Below are positions 5,425 through 6,161 of a DNA stretch of 6,161 nt, piece after piece. How positions within the stretch are numbered: position 1 is the first letter of the stretch; every line of letters begins with the position of its first letter. A program made the translations under genes and the position numbers. The notes beneath the pieces were generated by a model, which saw nothing but the letters and a program-made list of their open reading frames with translations, made no database searches and was not told where the DNA came from. The stretch is from Alphaproteobacteria bacterium MarineAlpha10_Bin3 (lineage in GTDB: Bacteria > Pseudomonadota > Alphaproteobacteria > UBA8366 > GCA-2717185): NCBI GenBank assembly GCA_002937525.1, contig PTKA01000097.1, positions 1 to 6,161 of the forward strand, read 5' to 3'.

Positions 5425-6046
5425 TACCATTATCGCATTGCTGGTTAGTGGGCCGGCGTTGGCTGGCAAATGGGTAATTACCGGAGATGACAAGAGAATT
5501 TCTGTGGGATGCTCCGCTAGTTATGTCTCGGATAACGACATACACGTTTCTTTGCATGGTGTTCGACGAAGACAGCTTCTTAGGTATGATGGCACTAATG
5601 GCACTTATCTTCCTGATAAATATAAGGTAATTTTCAGAAAAGATGGGTGGGATGCTCGTGGTTTGTTTCCGGTTAAGACCCCAAACGGCACCCTTGTTGC
5701 TTCCGGTAATCGGACATACGGCTATATTGAAATGCCACTTGAAACGTCAGGTTACATCGGCTTTGTGAACAGCACCGGATATTTCAAGTTAAGCCCCGGA
5801 GAATTTTTGGTGTTAGATAAACTGAAAATGGGTGCGCTTATGGTTGAGCTACCTGCATCAAAAAAAGCCACGGAGGAATGGCGTATCTGCTCAAAGAAAC
5901 TTGAAAATGCGGGAGCCGCAATTCGTAAAAAGGTGTGGGATAAGAAAAATGAGAAAACCCGTTTGTTCATGGCAAACAGTGACAGGCTCATAAGCCAAAA
6001 ACGTCATATTCAACGTCCCTCGCCGTCCTCGGACGCCGCCGTTTAA
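5408..6046 (+). CDS. Hypothetical protein, possible signal peptide, A/T-rich accessory gene
   Basis: I do not recognise this 212-residue protein. The ATG at 5408 lies inside the last codons of yjfC (17-base overlap, different frame); a TAA at 5378-5380 closes the frame upstream, and no ribosome site is seen, so expression would depend on read-through and coupling or the native 5' end has been lost. Residues 7-19 (TIIALLVSGPALA) followed by GKW resemble a signal peptide with an ALA|G cleavage site, but the n-region lacks a positive charge. The mature part is predicted mostly beta-stranded up to about 150, with only two cysteines, C35 and C161, which could pair in the periplasm. A charged helical segment follows at 163-185. 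Residues 194-212 are read from the opposite strand of the terminase end, so the true C-terminus may have been replaced. The base composition is much A/T-richer than the genes to the left (for example 19 G/C in 5581-5640), a sign of transfer, perhaps a phage cargo gene. Confidence 0.6.
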   Translation: MSFWTNTIIALLVSGPALAGKWVITGDDKRISVGCSASYVSDNDIHVSLHGVRRRQLLRYDGTNGTYLPDKYKVIFRKDGWDARGLFPVKTPNGTLVASGNRTYGYIEMPLETSGYIGFVNSTGYFKLSPGEFLVLDKLKMGALMVELPASKKATEEWRICSKKLENAGAAIRKKVWDKKNEKTRLFMANSDRLISQKRHIQRPSPSSDAAV

Positions 6047-6161
6047 TCTTCCCGTCCCGAACTTCCCGCGCCATTCGCAACATCATCACGCCGTAGCGTG
6101 TGGCGTCCAGCAAGTCATCATGGGCTTTGACGATGCGCCCGTCCTTGCGATGGTACTGGCG
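5988..6161 (-). CDS. Phage terminase large subunit, C-terminal fragment (5' part outside window)
   Basis: The frame is open from the right window edge to a TGA at 5988-5990, giving 57 residues. It begins RQYHRKDGRIVKAHDDLLDA and continues TRYGVMMLRMAREV, which closely follows the pattern K-D-G-K-I-V-K-x-x-D-D-L-x-x-A-x-R-Y-A-x-M-M-L at the C-terminus of many tailed-phage terminase large subunits. The double Asp there belongs to the RNase H-like headful or cos-cutting nuclease, probably including its last metal-binding acid. After it comes a basic tail (KIKRRRPR) and a short acidic end DVEYDVFGL. The protein packages phage DNA into proheads with an N-terminal ATPase that would lie beyond the window. 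The sequence differs from the DDxVDA type usual in gene transfer agents. It converges with the A/T-rich frame and overlaps it by 59 bases. Whether the prophage is intact cannot be judged from this fragment. Confidence 0.8.
   Translation of the reverse strand, partial: RQYHRKDGRIVKAHDDLLDATRYGVMMLRMAREVRDGKIKRRRPRTARDVEYDVFGL

Noticed and set aside
5752..5991. Minus-strand open frame of 79 codons next to the terminase end
   Set aside because: It is antisense to the A/T-rich frame, Phe/Ser-rich, with no convincing ribosome site or family pattern.
5988..6161. Gene transfer agent terminase
   Set aside because: The alphaproteobacterial GTA type usually has a DDRVDA-like end; the KDGRIVK...DDLLDATRY pattern fits tailed-phage terminases better.
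6047..6161. Rho-independent terminator between the convergent genes
   Set aside because: No GC-rich hairpin followed by a T run is present, and the stretch is coding on the minus strand.

Overview
The window most likely comes from a moderately GC-rich proteobacterial chromosome, probably an alphaproteobacterium. That guess rests on codon use and general protein character; no marker gene is present, so it is tentative.

Positions 1-5424 hold a compact two-operon locus whose parts match the Escherichia coli yjfI-yjfJ-yjfK-yjfL-yjfM-yjfC set, with an added potassium channel. The left operon runs on the minus strand from about 2798 down to the window edge: a two-helix K+ channel with a cytoplasmic RCK domain (TVGYGD filter), a DUF2491/YjfK protein, a four-helix DUF350/YjfL membrane protein, and a DUF1190/YjfM-YgiB protein cut off by the left edge. 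The right operon runs on the plus strand: a DUF2170/YjfI protein with an N-terminal ribbon-helix-helix-like segment, a PspA/IM30-family protein (YjfJ), and a stand-alone glutathionylspermidine-synthase-like ATP-grasp ligase (YjfC). Gaps within each operon are short (17-62 bases).

The two operons diverge from about 77 bases (2799-2875). This spacer holds a regular array of TTAC/GTAA half-sites, including a perfect 10-bp palindrome, and looks like an operator able to control both directions. The YjfI N-terminus is a reasonable candidate to bind it. The likely theme is membrane homeostasis: an ESCRT-III-like PspA protein, a K+ channel, two small membrane proteins and an ATP-dependent amide ligase that may make a polyamine- or peptide-type conjugate. 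The ligase substrate is not known from the sequence.

From about 5425 to the right edge the character changes abruptly. A clearly A/T-richer open frame (5408-6046, +) encodes a possible secreted protein of unknown family and starts inside the last codons of yjfC. Convergent to it, at 5988-6161 on the minus strand, is the C-terminal end of a phage terminase large subunit. The end of yjfC therefore appears to be the border of a prophage or prophage remnant that continues to the right. No RNA genes, CRISPR arrays, insertion sequences or convincing terminators were seen.
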